Positions 5,803 to 6,356 of a stretch of DNA of 6,356 nt are shown here, piece after piece. Position 1 is the first letter of the stretch. The number at the start of each line of letters is the position of its first letter. Under the pieces are notes generated by a model that did no database searches, was not told where the DNA came from, and saw only the letters and a list, made by a program, of their open reading frames with translations. Origin of the DNA: JAAYAY01 sp964429355 (lineage in GTDB: Bacteria > Planctomycetota > Planctomycetia > Pirellulales > Thermoguttaceae); assembly GCA_964429355.1 (NCBI GenBank), contig CAYSCH010000487.1, positions 1 through 6,356 on the forward strand, written 5' to 3'. Made by a program: the position numbers and the translations under genes.

Positions 5803-5868
5803 ACCCCTGTATCCGGACCGCGGCGTGAACGTCGTGCTCAATATTAGACCTGTCCCGTTTAATTGCCC
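5803..5868 (+). repeat. 66-bp dispersed direct repeat, copy B
   Basis: This is the partner of 112-177, same orientation and same length, with 60 of 66 positions identical. The 38-base 3' half, containing CTCAATATTAGACCTGTCCC, is fully conserved. The two copies bracket about 5.6 kb that includes the kinase and the mobile-element debris. Here the repeat runs straight into a second copy of its own last 13 bases. Confidence 0.9.
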
Positions 5869-5879
5869 CGTTTAATTGC
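5854..5879 (+). repeat. 13-bp perfect tandem duplication
   Basis: CCCGTTTAATTGC occurs twice in direct succession at 5854-5866 and 5867-5879. The first unit is the end of the 66-bp repeat; the second is absent from copy A. This looks like a slippage event, or the start of a tandem array, specific to this copy. Confidence 0.92.
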
Positions 5880-6048
5880 CCCTCGGGATACCGCTCGGAC
5901 GTAGCTTCTGATATGCTCCTGTTACGAAGGCAATACCGGCGGTTTTCGGAATAGGTGTTTCGAGGTGGAGGGCGATCGGCGGAAGATCACCGGTGTTACG
6001 GGTGGTGCATCGTAGTAACCTCCCCGATACAGGCTGGCTTGTCGAGAC
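5880..6048. other. Intergenic stretch with no recognised gene
   Basis: No protein motif, RNA gene or convincing promoter is seen. A + strand frame through this stretch (5955 to 6194) continues, out of phase, across the start of the membrane-protein frame that begins at 6091, and has no recognisable domain. I treat it as spurious. The stretch probably holds the upstream control region of that downstream gene. Confidence 0.4.
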
Positions 6049-6066
6049 TTAGACCTGTTCCGTTTA
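6049..6066 (+). repeat. Short third copy of the repeat core
   Basis: TTAGACCTGTTCCGTTTA matches TTAGACCTGTCCCGTTTA of the two 66-bp copies (153-170 and 5844-5861) at 17 of 18 bases, while the surrounding sequence differs. It lies about 25 bases before the start of a membrane-protein gene. The core may be the mobile or functional part of the repeat family. Confidence 0.75.
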
Positions 6067-6090
6067 TCTGTTTCTGGGAGCAGCAAGGAC

Positions 6091-6356
6091 GTGGCGAACC
6101 ATCATGTCGCGTTTATTGGTTCTCTTGCCATACTGGCGGCCGTGGCAGGCGCGCTAGCATCTGTTGCCAAGAACTTGGAGTTGCACATCGCTGACTCGAT
6201 CGCTCTTTTTGTTGGTTGTACTGGAGTTGGTGTGCTTCTGACGCTTTATGCCTTTATGGGAGGCGCTTGGCTTGTGTTGCGCGATTCGGACGACATCCAC
6301 AAGATCCCCTATTGGCCCATGATGCTTGTCCTTGCCTTGTTTTCCCTCTGCTCGGG
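6091..6356 (+). CDS. Unknown membrane protein, N-terminal part (runs off window)
   Basis: The frame is open from 6019 to the end of the window with no stop. GTG at 6091 is the best start: GGGAG at 6076-6080 lies ten bases upstream, and an AAGGA at 6085-6089 is too close to serve. The 88 visible residues contain three hydrophobic segments: about 6-26 (VAFIGSLAILAAVAGALASV), about 37-63 (SIALFVGCTGVGVLLTLYAF and following residues), and one beginning at about 73 (IPYWPMMLVLALFSL) that is cut by the window edge. Short charged loops (KNLELHIADS and RDSDDIHK) separate them. I do not recognise a family. It reads as an integral inner-membrane protein whose first helix may double as a signal anchor. 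A short copy of the TTAGACCTGT repeat sits just upstream. Confidence 0.6.
   Translation, partial: MANHHVAFIGSLAILAAVAGALASVAKNLELHIADSIALFVGCTGVGVLLTLYAFMGGAWLVLRDSDDIHKIPYWPMMLVLALFSLCS

Noticed and set aside
5955..6194. A 79-codon + strand frame overlapping the start of the membrane-protein gene
   Set aside because: It has no recognisable motif, and the competing frame from 6091 has strong hydrophobic segments and runs open to the window edge.

Overview
The window looks like chromosomal DNA from an environmental bacterium, most likely a planctomycete (Pirellulales-like). This rests on recollection of family style and not on a search. The clues are the kind of Y1/RAYT transposase, the dispersed intergenic repeats, a very long PAS-rich soluble hybrid kinase and moderately high GC. 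One large intact gene sits among broken genes and several kinds of mobile or repetitive DNA. I did not find a clear new defence or biosynthetic system. The interest lies in nested gene wreckage that simple ORF calling misses.

Left edge (1-282): a 14-bp tandem repeat runs into the window start. It is followed by one copy of a 66-bp repeat, and then by the last 35 codons of a NarL/LuxR-type response regulator on the + strand. The stop codons of this fragment and of the kinase share one palindrome, GGCTAGCC.

Main gene (279-4031, minus strand): a 1250-residue hybrid histidine kinase with five PAS domains (two of them near-duplicates, one with four cysteines), then HisKA, HATPase_c, REC and HPt. 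All phosphorelay residues are present. No membrane segment is seen.

Upstream of the kinase (4028-4406, minus strand): a decayed PAS-domain reading frame. Removing a single A restores a frame that ends in an ATGA overlap with the kinase start. The kinase was therefore once the downstream gene of a translationally coupled pair.

Mobile DNA (4437-5544, mostly minus strand): a frameshifted REP-associated Y1 transposase comes next. Upstream of it lie the 3' end of a group II intron (domains V and VI with branch-point A) and the C-terminal remnant of the intron's maturase. Just beyond is a 101-bp MITE-like element with about 20-bp inverted ends and a 4-bp CTAA target duplication.

Right edge (5545-6356): an unrecognised stretch, a second copy of the 66-bp repeat with an internal 13-bp tandem duplication, a short third relative of its core, and the start of an unknown membrane protein that runs off the window.

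In functional terms, the kinase can run a full His-Asp-His relay in principle. Both neighbours that could have been its partners (the PAS protein and the LuxR-type regulator) are broken, so it is probably an orphan or acts on regulators elsewhere.
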